Shown here piece after piece: positions 45,596 through 54,655 of a DNA stretch of 64,000 nucleotides. Below the pieces are notes generated by a model, which was given only the letters and a program-made list of their open reading frames with translations, made no database searches and was not told the DNA's origin. Made by a program: the position numbers and the translations under genes. Position 1 is the first letter of the stretch. Every line of letters begins with the position of its first letter. Origin of the DNA: Kineothrix sp. MSJ-39 (GTDB lineage: Bacteria > Bacillota > Clostridia > Lachnospirales > Lachnospiraceae); the NCBI RefSeq assembly GCF_018917935.1, contig NZ_JAHLPN010000001.1, positions 124,001 through 188,000 on the forward strand, in the 5' to 3' direction.

Positions 45596-46474
45596 TTATC
45601 TCGTAAGATCAAGCGATATTCCTTCCGGTGTCTGCACAGATTTCAGCTGCAGCTTATACGTTTTTGCCAACTTTCGGATACAACGGTACTGCGGTGTTTT
45701 CTGCACCTTCGGCAGATTGCCCTGCGCCTTTTCCGCACACGGATATTCCAGATGCAGATGCCACATATCAAATTTTTCCGCACTGCGGAGAAGGATCGTC
45801 TTTCTTTCTTTTCCGCTTTTTCCCCCGGACTGTCCTGCGCCGGATAGTGCCAGCAAAAATACCTGCCGGTATAACAAAAGCATATCGGGATAAGCCATCT
45901 GGAAACAGGTCGGTCGGCAGATCTTATAGCGAAGCAGACAGCCCTTTTGCTCTGCTTCCTGCATACAAAGATCCATCAGGACAGACAGGGCAGGTGACGC
46001 CTCCATCGGAAGGCTGCGGAACCGGTCCAGTCCCGAAAACAGTTCCTCCGTTTCCGATTCATCCGGGTCCAGACTGCGCTCCAATTGATCCTGCAGCTTC
46101 TGCAATGGCCCCAGCATCTCGCAGATCGTTGCAGGCAGCTTTTCCATCCCCTGCCGGATCACAGACCATGCTTCATAAATAGCACTTCCATAGGCATTTC
46201 GCGATGCTTTTGCCGGGAAAGCCGGAAAATACGGTGCATCTTTTGGCACATTTTCATAAAACCGTTCGATCTGCCCAAGGATTTCTTTTTTCATTTTCTT
46301 TTTTTCATCATAATTCTCTGTCTCCGCAAAAAGTTGCAGCGTCTGCACATAATTGGCAAAATCATGCCTGATCTTCCGGAATGCATAAAAAAGAGCAATA
46401 TAGGGCTGCATGGATGCTTCCATGCAGTCTATATCACTCTCTAAATTCTTTTCCCATTTATGTAAGAAAAACAT
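45596..46474 (-). CDS. Degenerate AgrC-type histidine-kinase-like protein without membrane sensor
   Basis: 292 residues with no membrane helix. A recognisable H-box, RKIRHDFANYVQTLQLF, contains His37, followed by a dimerisation helix. The C-terminal part aligns loosely with the HATPase region of AgrC/GHKL kinases, but the Asn box (usually LLDNAIEA) reads LLLALSGA-like and the glycine-rich G1/G2 boxes are not present. Catalytic ATP binding therefore looks lost. It sits 20 nt downstream of a LytTR regulator, the normal AgrC-AgrA partner type. Confidence 0.7.
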   Translation of the reverse strand: MFFLHKWEKNLESDIDCMEASMQPYIALFYAFRKIRHDFANYVQTLQLFAETENYDEKKKMKKEILGQIERFYENVPKDAPYFPAFPAKASRNAYGSAIYEAWSVIRQGMEKLPATICEMLGPLQKLQDQLERSLDPDESETEELFSGLDRFRSLPMEASPALSVLMDLCMQEAEQKGCLLRYKICRPTCFQMAYPDMLLLYRQVFLLALSGAGQSGGKSGKERKTILLRSAEKFDMWHLHLEYPCAEKAQGNLPKVQKTPQYRCIRKLAKTYKLQLKSVQTPEGISLDLTR

Positions 46475-46494
46475 AAATCCCCCTTACGCTCCTG

Positions 46495-47202
46495 CTAAAT
46501 ATGCAGCGCAATCGCTTCCTTTACCCCTTTGTAATGCCTGCGGCTTACCGGGATCACATCTCCACTGATCATCGTAATGCCATCTTCCCTGGAAAATGAT
46601 TTGATCTTTTTGATGTTACATGCAAAGCTCTGATGGGAATTGATGATGTAATCCGGTAACTGATTGACCAGATCGCTCAATTTTGCGGCTGCTTCGATAC
46701 AATCCCCTTTATCTGTATGGATGCAGCAATTTCTGTTGCTTGTTTCCAAATACAGGATATCCTCTACCTTGATCCGATGGATCTTTCCGCCGCATCCCGC
46801 AACGGTAATCGCCTTGACTTCCTGATGCTGTACGATATCCATCGCCTTTTCTACAGAGGAGAACAGCTTCTGTTCGTCGATCGGCTTGGAAAGAAAATAG
46901 ACGGGATCTGCATCAAATACATTGCTGGCAAGCTGTGCATACCCGGATAACAGGATCACCTTGATCTGCGGATACTTGGAACGGATCTCCTTTGCTATCG
47001 CAATACCGTCATCCTCTCCGAGCGCGATATCTAAAATAATAATATTGGTATGTCCCTGATCGAGATCTTCCAGCCATTGGTGCAATTCCTCCGCAGAATA
47101 AACACATTGGCATTCTATTTTTCGTCTGTATTTTTTCTCAAGTGTTTCTTTTAAGTATTCTGTGATGGAACGATCATCATCACACACTACTATATGGAAC
47201 AT
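46495..47202 (-). CDS. LytTR-type response regulator (AgrA/LytR family)
   Basis: 235 residues. Receiver domain: VVCDDD (acidic pocket), Asp58 in IIILDIALG and Lys near residue 105 in FLSKPIDEQ. LytTR DNA-binding domain in the C-terminal third (ILYLETSNRNCCIHTDKG; SHQSFACNIKKIKSF; IPVSRRHYKGVKEAI). Members bind direct-repeat sites upstream of their targets. Promoter at 47262-47290. Confidence 0.93.
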   Translation of the reverse strand: MFHIVVCDDDRSITEYLKETLEKKYRRKIECQCVYSAEELHQWLEDLDQGHTNIIILDIALGEDDGIAIAKEIRSKYPQIKVILLSGYAQLASNVFDADPVYFLSKPIDEQKLFSSVEKAMDIVQHQEVKAITVAGCGGKIHRIKVEDILYLETSNRNCCIHTDKGDCIEAAAKLSDLVNQLPDYIINSHQSFACNIKKIKSFSREDGITMISGDVIPVSRRHYKGVKEAIALHI

Positions 47203-47261
47203 GATTTCACCTCATTGTTTTATGCATATTGCCCTATAAATACAATAATTCAATTATATCC

Positions 47262-47290
47262 ATTGTAAAATTTATTCACTTTTTAGTCAA
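47262..47290 (-). promoter_or_regulatory. Promoter of the LytTR regulator operon
   Basis: Minus strand: TTGACT (47285-47290), 17 bp, TACAAT (47262-47267). Confidence 0.75.
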
Positions 47291-47304
47291 CCGCTAAAGT
47301 GGAA

Positions 47305-48939
47305 TTATTTAATTTTTGTCACATTTGACATAATATCTCCGTCCTGATAAAACATCGAGATGAAATCTCCTGCTTTATAGGCAATGATCTTTACAAGTTC
47401 ACTGTTTGTCAGATCCGCATCATATACGGTCTTATCGCCTTCCAGTGTGAAATACACATGGGAATTGCCGTCAATCACTACAGGTACATAAGTTGCGATC
47501 TTTCCGGTGATCTCCAGATCATCCGCATTTTCGCTTGTTCGGATACCATTGGTGCTGAGCAGTGCATTATACGCCTTCTTGCATTCTTTTACCGTGTCTC
47601 CGATCGCTACCCACTGGTATTTCTGGATGTTGACCATGGCGTATTTCTTGACCAGACCTGCCGAATCCTTTAATGCCATAAAATAGGTCGGTTCCTCCGA
47701 AATATTTAAAAGGAGCGGGAATGTTGCCACATACCCCAGGTTCTGTACCTGTCCTTCCGCAGAAGACATGGCAGAATCTTCAATCGCACCTTCTATCCTG
47801 TAAAAACGCGTTTCCATCGTCCGCTGGTTCATCAGCACAAATCCGACATTCGACTGGTCGCCGCTGACACTGGTCACACCGGAATATACCCAGACATCAT
47901 CATTCATGGCAATGTAATTATAGCCGTTTGTCGTCTGCAGACAGTCACGCTGTCCCAGAACGCTGTTCAGATAACCGTGCTGCAACATGCCATGATAATC
48001 GTAAAGCTGCATCAGAAGCTCTGCCTGATACACCTTATCTACCCAGGTCGGTACTTCATCTGCCTGATAATCCGTACATTCTCCCGTGACTGCATTACAG
48101 AGTACCACTCTGCCGACCGTCACGCCGCCAAACAGACCGATGTTGAACTTTTTGACCGGACAGATCCAGTACGGCGTACCTTCATCGTCAATCTCAAAGA
48201 AGATCTGATCTGCAAAAATATAAGTCGGATACCTGAAACGGAGATGCCTCTGTATATAACGGTTGAACATTTCCGATTCGGAATATCTGATCCCGTCGGT
48301 CAGCTTGACACATTCCGTATCCTGCGTTGTCATATCGATCTTGATATAAGCCGGAATACCGTTTTTCTGATTTGTCAGCCATTTGATCGGGCTTGCATAT
48401 CTGAGTGGTGTCACACGGACCGGCTTTCCATTTACATTGATCTGTGTATAATCATCCGCCACTTCAAACTGTGATACCATGTCAACCATGCTGCCCATTT
48501 TACGGCTTCCCAGAATTGCTGCGGAATCTCTGTCCAGAAGCGGGATCGTATTGAAATCCACTTCCTTGATATCTTCTGTAAAATCACGTTCCTCTACCTG
48601 CATCAGTCCCTGATACTTCTTCGCATTGATGATCGGCGAAGAAAGGATCGAACCGATCAGAAAGATCAGCAAAAGTACGCCGCCCAGATAAAACAGATAC
48701 TTGTAAGGCCCCATTGTTCCTTTTTGGATATCCAGCCCCTTTTTTCCGAAGGAAACATGCCCGCTTTTCCAGACGGAACGGAAGGATAATACGATTGCAA
48801 ATACGAATACCATCAGGATCACAAACCACCAAAAGCCTGCTGAATGGATATTCAGCGCCGGCAGATTGATATAATAGTAAACAAACGCGATCACAAGTGT
48901 CAGTAAAATGGCGATCAGCCATCTTTTCCAGTTTTTCAT
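47305..48939 (-). CDS. Large membrane-anchored protein of unknown function
   Basis: 544 residues. Three hydrophobic segments near the N-terminus (about 8-25, 36-53, 85-101), then about 440 residues that are rich in Tyr, Thr and Asp and probably outside the membrane. Motifs such as FLIGSILSSPIINAKKYQGLMQV and VGRVVLCNAVTGECTDYQADEVPTWVDKVYQAE stand out. I do not recognise the family with confidence. It has its own consensus promoter, overlapping the end of the EF-G-like gene. Confidence 0.7.
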   Translation of the reverse strand: MKNWKRWLIAILLTLVIAFVYYYINLPALNIHSAGFWWFVILMVFVFAIVLSFRSVWKSGHVSFGKKGLDIQKGTMGPYKYLFYLGGVLLLIFLIGSILSSPIINAKKYQGLMQVEERDFTEDIKEVDFNTIPLLDRDSAAILGSRKMGSMVDMVSQFEVADDYTQINVNGKPVRVTPLRYASPIKWLTNQKNGIPAYIKIDMTTQDTECVKLTDGIRYSESEMFNRYIQRHLRFRYPTYIFADQIFFEIDDEGTPYWICPVKKFNIGLFGGVTVGRVVLCNAVTGECTDYQADEVPTWVDKVYQAELLMQLYDYHGMLQHGYLNSVLGQRDCLQTTNGYNYIAMNDDVWVYSGVTSVSGDQSNVGFVLMNQRTMETRFYRIEGAIEDSAMSSAEGQVQNLGYVATFPLLLNISEEPTYFMALKDSAGLVKKYAMVNIQKYQWVAIGDTVKECKKAYNALLSTNGIRTSENADDLEITGKIATYVPVVIDGNSHVYFTLEGDKTVYDADLTNSELVKIIAYKAGDFISMFYQDGDIMSNVTKIK

Positions 48940-48972
48940 ACTTTTGCCTCTTTCTGCATAATTTTACTATCC

Positions 48973-49001
48973 ACTATACAAAGCGTATCTTATTCTGTCA
49001 A
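48973..49001 (-). promoter_or_regulatory. Promoter of the membrane-protein gene
   Basis: Minus strand: TTGACA (48996-49001), 17 bp, TATAGT (48973-48978), lying across the stop codon of the EF-G-like gene. Confidence 0.85.
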
Positions 49002-51077
49002 GGAATCTACCTTATTCTTACGGTTTTCCACCTCTTTTGCCTGTACATCGGACGGTGCCTGCTCGTAACGGGCAAACTGGTAAGAGAAGCTGCCCTGTCC
49101 GCCTGTCAGGGAACGGAGCACGGTACAATAGCCGTACAGACTGCTCATCGGGATATCCGCGGTGATCGTCTGCCAGCCGCCCTGCAGTGGCTGCATGCCA
49201 AGCACACGTCCTCTTCGTTTGTTCAGATCGCCCATGATATCTCCCGTATAGCTGTCCGGAACAGTAACAGAAAGCGTTTCGATCGGCTCAAGCAGGATCG
49301 GCTCTGCCTTTAAGAAACCATCTTTAAATGCCTGCATGGCAGCTTTTTTAAATGCCATTTCGGAAGAATCTACCGGATGATAAGAACCATCATATAAAAT
49401 GCCTTTCACGCCAACAACCGGATACGCTGCAAGCGGGCCCTTTACCGTTGCTTCCTGCAGTCCTTTTTCCACTGCCGGAAAATAATTCTTCGGTACTGCA
49501 CCGCCGACTACTTCCTGTTCAAATACATAAGGACTTTCCAGATCGCCGGACGGCTCAAAACGCATTTTGACGTGTCCGTACTGGCCATGTCCGCCGGACT
49601 GCTTTTTATATTTGGCTTCCACATCCGATTTCTTGCGGATTGTTTCCCGGTAAGCTACTTTAGGCTCTGAAAGTGTGATCGCCACCTTATATTCATTGAG
49701 CAGCCTGCTCTGGGCGATCTCAAGCTGCATATCACCGATACCGTATAACAGCATCTGTCCGTTTTCCTTGTCATTGACGATCTTCAATGTCGGATCCTCA
49801 TGTGTCATCTTGGAAAGTGCCTGTGCCGCCTTGTCGATCTCTGCCTTATTATCTACTTTATAGCGCATATAAGTATATGGAACAGAAAGCTCTGCCTTTG
49901 CGTACTGGATCGGCGTCACCTTTGTGGAAAGGCTGTCACCTGTGCGGGCACCTGCCAGCTTTGCCAGTGCGCCGATGTCCCCTGCATGCAGCTCCTTTAC
50001 CTCGATCGGTTTATTGCCCTGCAGTACATACAGCTTGCCGATCTTTGCCTCAGAATCCTTATCTTTATCATATAACAGATCATCTGTTTTCAAAACGCCG
50101 GAGCATACCTTGATCAGCGAATATTTGCCGATGAACGGATCAACGATCGTTTTAAATATGTAAGCAGACTTTGCCTTTGCGAAATCATAATCTGCTTCAT
50201 AGATCTCATTTGTTTTCAGATTGATGCCGGCAATTTCCCTGTTTTCGGGACTTGGCATATATTTGATGATGTCATCGAGCAGTGTATAAACGCCCTGGCA
50301 CAAAATATTGGAACCCATCGAAACCGGTACGATACTGCCGTCTACAACGTTATTGCGCAGTGCTGCTCTGATCTCCGCATCGGAGAACACTTCTCCGGCA
50401 AAATAACGATCCATCATTTCCTCTGATGTCTCAGCAACGGCTTCCATCAGGCTTTCTCTGTATTTTTCAAGATACGGTCTGCTGTAATCCGGGATTTCGC
50501 ATTCTTCTACTTCTTTTCCGACCCAGCGATATCCTGTTTCACTGACCACATTCACATAACCGACAAATTTTTCGTTTTCACGGATCGGGAAATGGAACGG
50601 TGCGATCTTTTTGCCGTAAAGCTGTGTCAGATCTTCCACAACCTCTTTAAAGGAAGCCTGATCCACATCCATATCGGATACATATACCATACGCGGCAGA
50701 TGATATTTTTCACAGAGCTCCCACGCCTTCAGCGCACCAACCTCCATGCCTGCCTTTCCGGAAACAACAATGATCGCAGCATCCGCAGCGGAAACCGCTT
50801 CTTCCACCTCGCCTACAAAATCAAAATAGCCGGGTGTATCCAGCAGATTGATCTTACAGCCATCCCATTCGATCGCAATACAGGAGGCAGATATGGAAAA
50901 ATGCCGTTTCTGTTCTTCTTTTCCGTAATCACTGACCGTATTACCATCCGTTACCTTCCCCATACGGGATGTGATACCGCCAAGATATGCCATTGCTTCG
51001 GCAAGTGATGTTTTGCCGCTGCCCCCATGCCCAAGCAAAACAATGTTACGAATTTTCTCTGTTGTGTATACATTCAT
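48990..51077 (-). CDS. EF-G-like translational GTPase (FusA2 type)
   Basis: 695 residues with the five-domain EF-G layout. G1 is GHGGSGKTS (intact P-loop). G3 is DTPGYFDF, where the usual His of DTPGH is Tyr. G4 reads YVSDMDVD instead of NKxD. Domain IV has GGHGQYGHVKMRFEP; the C-terminal domain ends in LTGGQGSFSYQFARYEQAPSDVQ. The Tyr-for-His change and the altered G4 fit the EF-G-like/FusA2 subfamily, which is distinct from the translocase. Promoter at 51141-51169. Confidence 0.88.
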   Translation of the reverse strand: MNVYTTEKIRNIVLLGHGGSGKTSLAEAMAYLGGITSRMGKVTDGNTVSDYGKEEQKRHFSISASCIAIEWDGCKINLLDTPGYFDFVGEVEEAVSAADAAIIVVSGKAGMEVGALKAWELCEKYHLPRMVYVSDMDVDQASFKEVVEDLTQLYGKKIAPFHFPIRENEKFVGYVNVVSETGYRWVGKEVEECEIPDYSRPYLEKYRESLMEAVAETSEEMMDRYFAGEVFSDAEIRAALRNNVVDGSIVPVSMGSNILCQGVYTLLDDIIKYMPSPENREIAGINLKTNEIYEADYDFAKAKSAYIFKTIVDPFIGKYSLIKVCSGVLKTDDLLYDKDKDSEAKIGKLYVLQGNKPIEVKELHAGDIGALAKLAGARTGDSLSTKVTPIQYAKAELSVPYTYMRYKVDNKAEIDKAAQALSKMTHEDPTLKIVNDKENGQMLLYGIGDMQLEIAQSRLLNEYKVAITLSEPKVAYRETIRKKSDVEAKYKKQSGGHGQYGHVKMRFEPSGDLESPYVFEQEVVGGAVPKNYFPAVEKGLQEATVKGPLAAYPVVGVKGILYDGSYHPVDSSEMAFKKAAMQAFKDGFLKAEPILLEPIETLSVTVPDSYTGDIMGDLNKRRGRVLGMQPLQGGWQTITADIPMSSLYGYCTVLRSLTGGQGSFSYQFARYEQAPSDVQAKEVENRKNKVDSLTE

Positions 51078-51140
51078 AGCTGCTACCTCCGTTTTATGAT
51101 CGATTTTGAATTTTCTAACAATTCAAACACTTGTAGGTAT

Positions 51141-51169
51141 ATTTTACTAAATATAAAACTGTTTTACAA
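51141..51169 (-). promoter_or_regulatory. Promoter of the EF-G-like gene
   Basis: Minus strand: TTGTAA (51164-51169), 17 bp, TAAAAT (51141-51146). An inverted repeat TTTGAATT / AATTCAAA lies in the leader before GGAGG. Confidence 0.6.
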
Positions 51170-51215
51170 CATATTTTCGTTAAAATCACAAGAAATTTCT
51201 ATATTTTCTATCCCA

Positions 51216-51244
51216 TTGACATTCGCACTTTAAAGGGCTAAAAT
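51216..51244 (+). promoter_or_regulatory. Promoter of tyrA-aroA
   Basis: TTGACA (51216-51221), 17 bp, TAAAAT (51239-51244). No T-box or other leader is visible in the short leader. Confidence 0.8.
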
Positions 51245-51278
51245 ACTATTGAAATTTACAACGGAAAGGACATAAGCT

Positions 51279-52382
51279 ATGTCAAAAAAAGCAGAAGTTA
51301 CCTGTAGTTTTATCGGGCTTGGTCTGATCGGCGGTTCTATCGTCAAAGCACTGCGCCAGGCATATCCCGAGATGATCTTAAAAGCATATGACAAAGACCC
51401 GGGCGGACTATCCCTTGCCCGGAAAGACGGCGTTATTTCAGAGGCCTATGAAGCTCTGACCGATTCTTTTTTTGACTGCGATTATTTGTTTTTATGTGCA
51501 CCTGTCAGCGAAAACGATCAGTTTCTCGGGCAGATCCGGCAAAGCCTGCATGCGGACACGATCCTGACCGATGTCGGATCTGTCAAGCAGACAACGCACG
51601 CTGCGATTGAAAAAGCAGGGCTCTCTTCCGTCTTTATCGGCGGACATCCCATGGCAGGCAGTGAAAAAACAGGCTATCAAAATGCCAGCGAACGTCTTTT
51701 GGAAAATGCCTATTATATTCTGACACCGACACAGGAAAGTCCTGTTACGGCAATTCAGGGTCTGCAGACGCTGATCAGCTCTATTGGTGCGATCCCGTTG
51801 ATCATGGATTATCATACGCATGATTATGTGACAGCTGCGGTCAGTCATCTGCCGCATATCATTTCTGCCGGTCTTGTCAATCTGGTACACGATTCCGACA
51901 GTGCGGAAGGCGTGATGAAAATGATCGCTGCGGGCGGTTTCAAGGATATTACCCGTATCTCCTCTTCTTCGCCTGTGATGTGGCAGTCGATCTGTATGAC
52001 CAATACCGAAAACATCCTTACGCTGCTTACTTCTTATATAGAAAGTCTGCAAAAGGTAAAAGCAGAGCTTCAGAACAAAGATGCCCAAAAGCTATATGAT
52101 CTGTTTGATGACGCCAAAAATTACAGAGACAGCTTCTCCAATGAAGGGCGCGGTCCGATCAAAAAAACCAATGTCATTTTTGTGGATATCCCTGATGTAC
52201 CCGGTTCTATCGCACAGACCGCCGCGATTCTTGCCGATCACGATCTCAGCATCAAAAACATCGGTATTATGCACTCCAGAGAGTTTCAGCAGGGGGCACT
52301 TAAAATTGAATTTTACGATGAACAGACAGCAAACGATGCTGTCCGTGTATTAAAAGATAACGGCTATCAGATTTTTGCGTAA
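51279..52382 (+). CDS. tyrA: Prephenate dehydrogenase with C-terminal ACT domain
   Basis: 367 residues. NAD-binding GLGLIGGSIVKAL at the start, catalytic-region GGHPMAGSEKTGY, SHLPHIISAGLV, and a C-terminal ACT domain (from IFVDIPDVPGSIAQTAAILADH) for feedback by aromatic amino acids. It converts prephenate to 4-hydroxyphenylpyruvate. Followed 26 nt later by aroA. AAAGGA precedes the ATG. Confidence 0.96.
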   Translation: MSKKAEVTCSFIGLGLIGGSIVKALRQAYPEMILKAYDKDPGGLSLARKDGVISEAYEALTDSFFDCDYLFLCAPVSENDQFLGQIRQSLHADTILTDVGSVKQTTHAAIEKAGLSSVFIGGHPMAGSEKTGYQNASERLLENAYYILTPTQESPVTAIQGLQTLISSIGAIPLIMDYHTHDYVTAAVSHLPHIISAGLVNLVHDSDSAEGVMKMIAAGGFKDITRISSSSPVMWQSICMTNTENILTLLTSYIESLQKVKAELQNKDAQKLYDLFDDAKNYRDSFSNEGRGPIKKTNVIFVDIPDVPGSIAQTAAILADHDLSIKNIGIMHSREFQQGALKIEFYDEQTANDAVRVLKDNGYQIFA

Positions 52383-52408
52383 GCTGATGGCGGAAAGGAC
52401 AATATACA

Positions 52409-53680
52409 ATGATTTTTCAGAAAGCAAACAGATTACAGGGAGAAATAACGGTTCCGGGCGATAAATCCATCAGCCACCGCGGCGTTATGTTCGGTGCTCT
52501 TTCCGAAGGAACAACAAGACTGACGCATTTCCTGCAGGGAGCGGATTGCCTCTCCACGATATCCTGTTTTGAAAAAATGGGGATTCCGATTGAAAACAAC
52601 GGAAATGAAATTCTGGTACATGGCAAAGGACTGCATGGTCTGACTGCGCCGACACAAATACTTGACGCCGGAAACAGCGGTACGACAACCAGACTGATCT
52701 CCGGCATTTTGGCTGCGCAGGATTTTTCTGTAACACTGACCGGTGATGCTTCAATCTGTAAACGTCCCATGCGCCGCATTATGGAACCTCTCTCCCTGAT
52801 GGGAGCAAATATCAAAAGCCGGAACGGAAATGACTGTGCGCCTCTCCTCATTACAGGAAGCCACCTACATGGGATCCACTATCAGTCCAAGGTAGCATCA
52901 GCACAGGTCAAATCTTCGATCCTGCTGGCGGGCTTATATGCGGATGGCACAACAAGTGTGACAGAACCGGCACTTTCCCGGAATCATTCCGAGCTGATGC
53001 TTGGTATGTTTGGTGCAAAAGTAGAAAGCAGAGATACGACTGCAACAATCTATCCGGAGCCCGCACTCCATGCCATCGACTTCAAAGTACCGGGAGATAT
53101 TTCTTCCGCAGCTTATTTTATAGCTGCAGCCTCTATCGTGCCCGGCTCCGAGCTTTTGATCCGCAATGTGGGCATCAATCCGACCAGAGATGGTATTTTA
53201 CGGATTGCTGAGCAGATGGGAGCAGACATCACTTTATTAAATCGCATAGACGAGGGCGAACCGACGGCAGATCTGCTCGTACGCTCTGCTACCCTGCATG
53301 GTACGGAAATCGGTGGGGATGTCATCCCGACACTGATCGATGAAATCCCGGTGCTGGCTGTCATGGCAGCTTATGCACAGGGCGAAACCGTGATCAAGGA
53401 TGCGGCTGAACTGAAGGTAAAAGAATCCGACCGGATCGCGATCGTGACTGAGAATTTAAAGAAAATGGGAGCTGATATAACTCCTACGGACGATGGCATG
53501 ATCATCCGCGGCGGCAGACCACTGCACGGCGGCAAATTAGATTCTCATCTGGATCATCGGATCGCCATGAGCTTTGCAATCGCTGCACTCATAGCTGACG
53601 GCGAAACCGAAATGAAGGACGCGGAATGCGTCAATATCTCTTATCCTGATTTCTATCAGGATCTGGCATCATGCATGTAA
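52409..53680 (+). CDS. aroA: 3-phosphoshikimate 1-carboxyvinyltransferase (EPSP synthase)
   Basis: 423 residues. Two similar halves with GDKSISHRGVMFGALSEG, DAGNSGTTTRLI, PGDISSAAYFIAA, DEIPVLAVMAAYA and LKVKESDRIA. Complete length for the enzyme of the shikimate pathway. It converges on the acyltransferase gene with a 12-nt overlap of coding ends. Confidence 0.97.
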   Translation: MIFQKANRLQGEITVPGDKSISHRGVMFGALSEGTTRLTHFLQGADCLSTISCFEKMGIPIENNGNEILVHGKGLHGLTAPTQILDAGNSGTTTRLISGILAAQDFSVTLTGDASICKRPMRRIMEPLSLMGANIKSRNGNDCAPLLITGSHLHGIHYQSKVASAQVKSSILLAGLYADGTTSVTEPALSRNHSELMLGMFGAKVESRDTTATIYPEPALHAIDFKVPGDISSAAYFIAAASIVPGSELLIRNVGINPTRDGILRIAEQMGADITLLNRIDEGEPTADLLVRSATLHGTEIGGDVIPTLIDEIPVLAVMAAYAQGETVIKDAAELKVKESDRIAIVTENLKKMGADITPTDDGMIIRGGRPLHGGKLDSHLDHRIAMSFAIAALIADGETEMKDAECVNISYPDFYQDLASCM

Positions 53681-54649
53681 GATACCGATGATAACAAGCC
53701 ATTCGATAACAGGCATCTGAAATAAATAAATGGGGTATGTCACTGCCCCGAGTTTTTGAAATACCACGGACAGCTTCTGTGGTATTTCTTTTTTGACTAA
53801 AAGAAGTCCAAACAGGCAGAGTGCAAATAATGCGATCACGACAAAATCACCTGCACTGCGTCTGCCAAAATTCGTATAGACCACGATAGCTGCCAGAATA
53901 CCGTTTGCCAGACCGTAAACCAGTTTCTGAAGCAGTTTCTTTTTTTCCTCACTGATCCCGAAAGCAAGTTTTCTTTGGCTAACTTTTTCCCGCAACTGCC
54001 AGATAAGGCAGCCGATAAAAATACCCGCACTAAGCCCTGCCAGTGCACGCAGCACTGCATGGTAGGAATAGATCACATCGATCTTTCGGATCAGTCTGAA
54101 ATAATAATGGTAGATAGAAAGCGATAAAACCGGACATATAAACAGACCGCCCCATCTGCCGGTCAGCATCAGCAGGCATAACAGTAGAATACTTCCCATA
54201 AACATAGCTGCCACATACCAGTTGGCACTGATCAGCACTTCGTTTCCAAGCGGTCCGCATTGCAGCATCAAGAATTCCGCCCATCCTGTTTTCAGATAGA
54301 AAATGATATCAGAAATTGACCAGCGATATTGCCATGTCCTTAAGAAAAGCATACAAAGCAGGCTTAAAAAATAGAATGGGTACAGACGCTTTAACCGGCT
54401 GCCAATGTACAGACCAAACTGATACAGCCTGTCAGACAGCTTCTGCCCTGCCATCCTCTTCAGATAAAACTGCCAGATGCCAAAGCCGCTTAAAAGGAAG
54501 AAAAATTCCACACCCAGATAACCGGCTCTGAAAAAAGGATATGAAGTTTTGGAAAAGAAATGTAAGCCAAGGACAACGATACAAAATACAAATCTCCATA
54601 ACTCAACTGTATAATCGCGCCCCTGGCTTACTTTTTTATGTTCGCTCAT
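53669..54649 (-). CDS. Acyltransferase 3 family membrane protein
   Basis: 326 residues, about ten membrane helices. RDYTVELWRFVFCIVVLGLHFF at the N-terminus (Arg and the first-helix His) and LGVEFFFLLSGFGIWQFYLKR fit the acyltransferase 3 family, which O-acylates polysaccharides and peptidoglycan on the cell surface. The target is unknown. It lies 6 nt downstream of the SHOCT gene. Confidence 0.9.
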   Translation of the reverse strand: MSEHKKVSQGRDYTVELWRFVFCIVVLGLHFFSKTSYPFFRAGYLGVEFFFLLSGFGIWQFYLKRMAGQKLSDRLYQFGLYIGSRLKRLYPFYFLSLLCMLFLRTWQYRWSISDIIFYLKTGWAEFLMLQCGPLGNEVLISANWYVAAMFMGSILLLCLLMLTGRWGGLFICPVLSLSIYHYYFRLIRKIDVIYSYHAVLRALAGLSAGIFIGCLIWQLREKVSQRKLAFGISEEKKKLLQKLVYGLANGILAAIVVYTNFGRRSAGDFVVIALFALCLFGLLLVKKEIPQKLSVVFQKLGAVTYPIYLFQMPVIEWLVIIGILHA

Positions 54650-54655
54650 ATGTAA

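Noticed and set aside
45628-46182. A 184-residue plus-strand frame inside the kinase-like gene
   Set aside because: Pro/Ser/Ala-rich, antisense to a gene in good operon context; no ribosome site or family motif.
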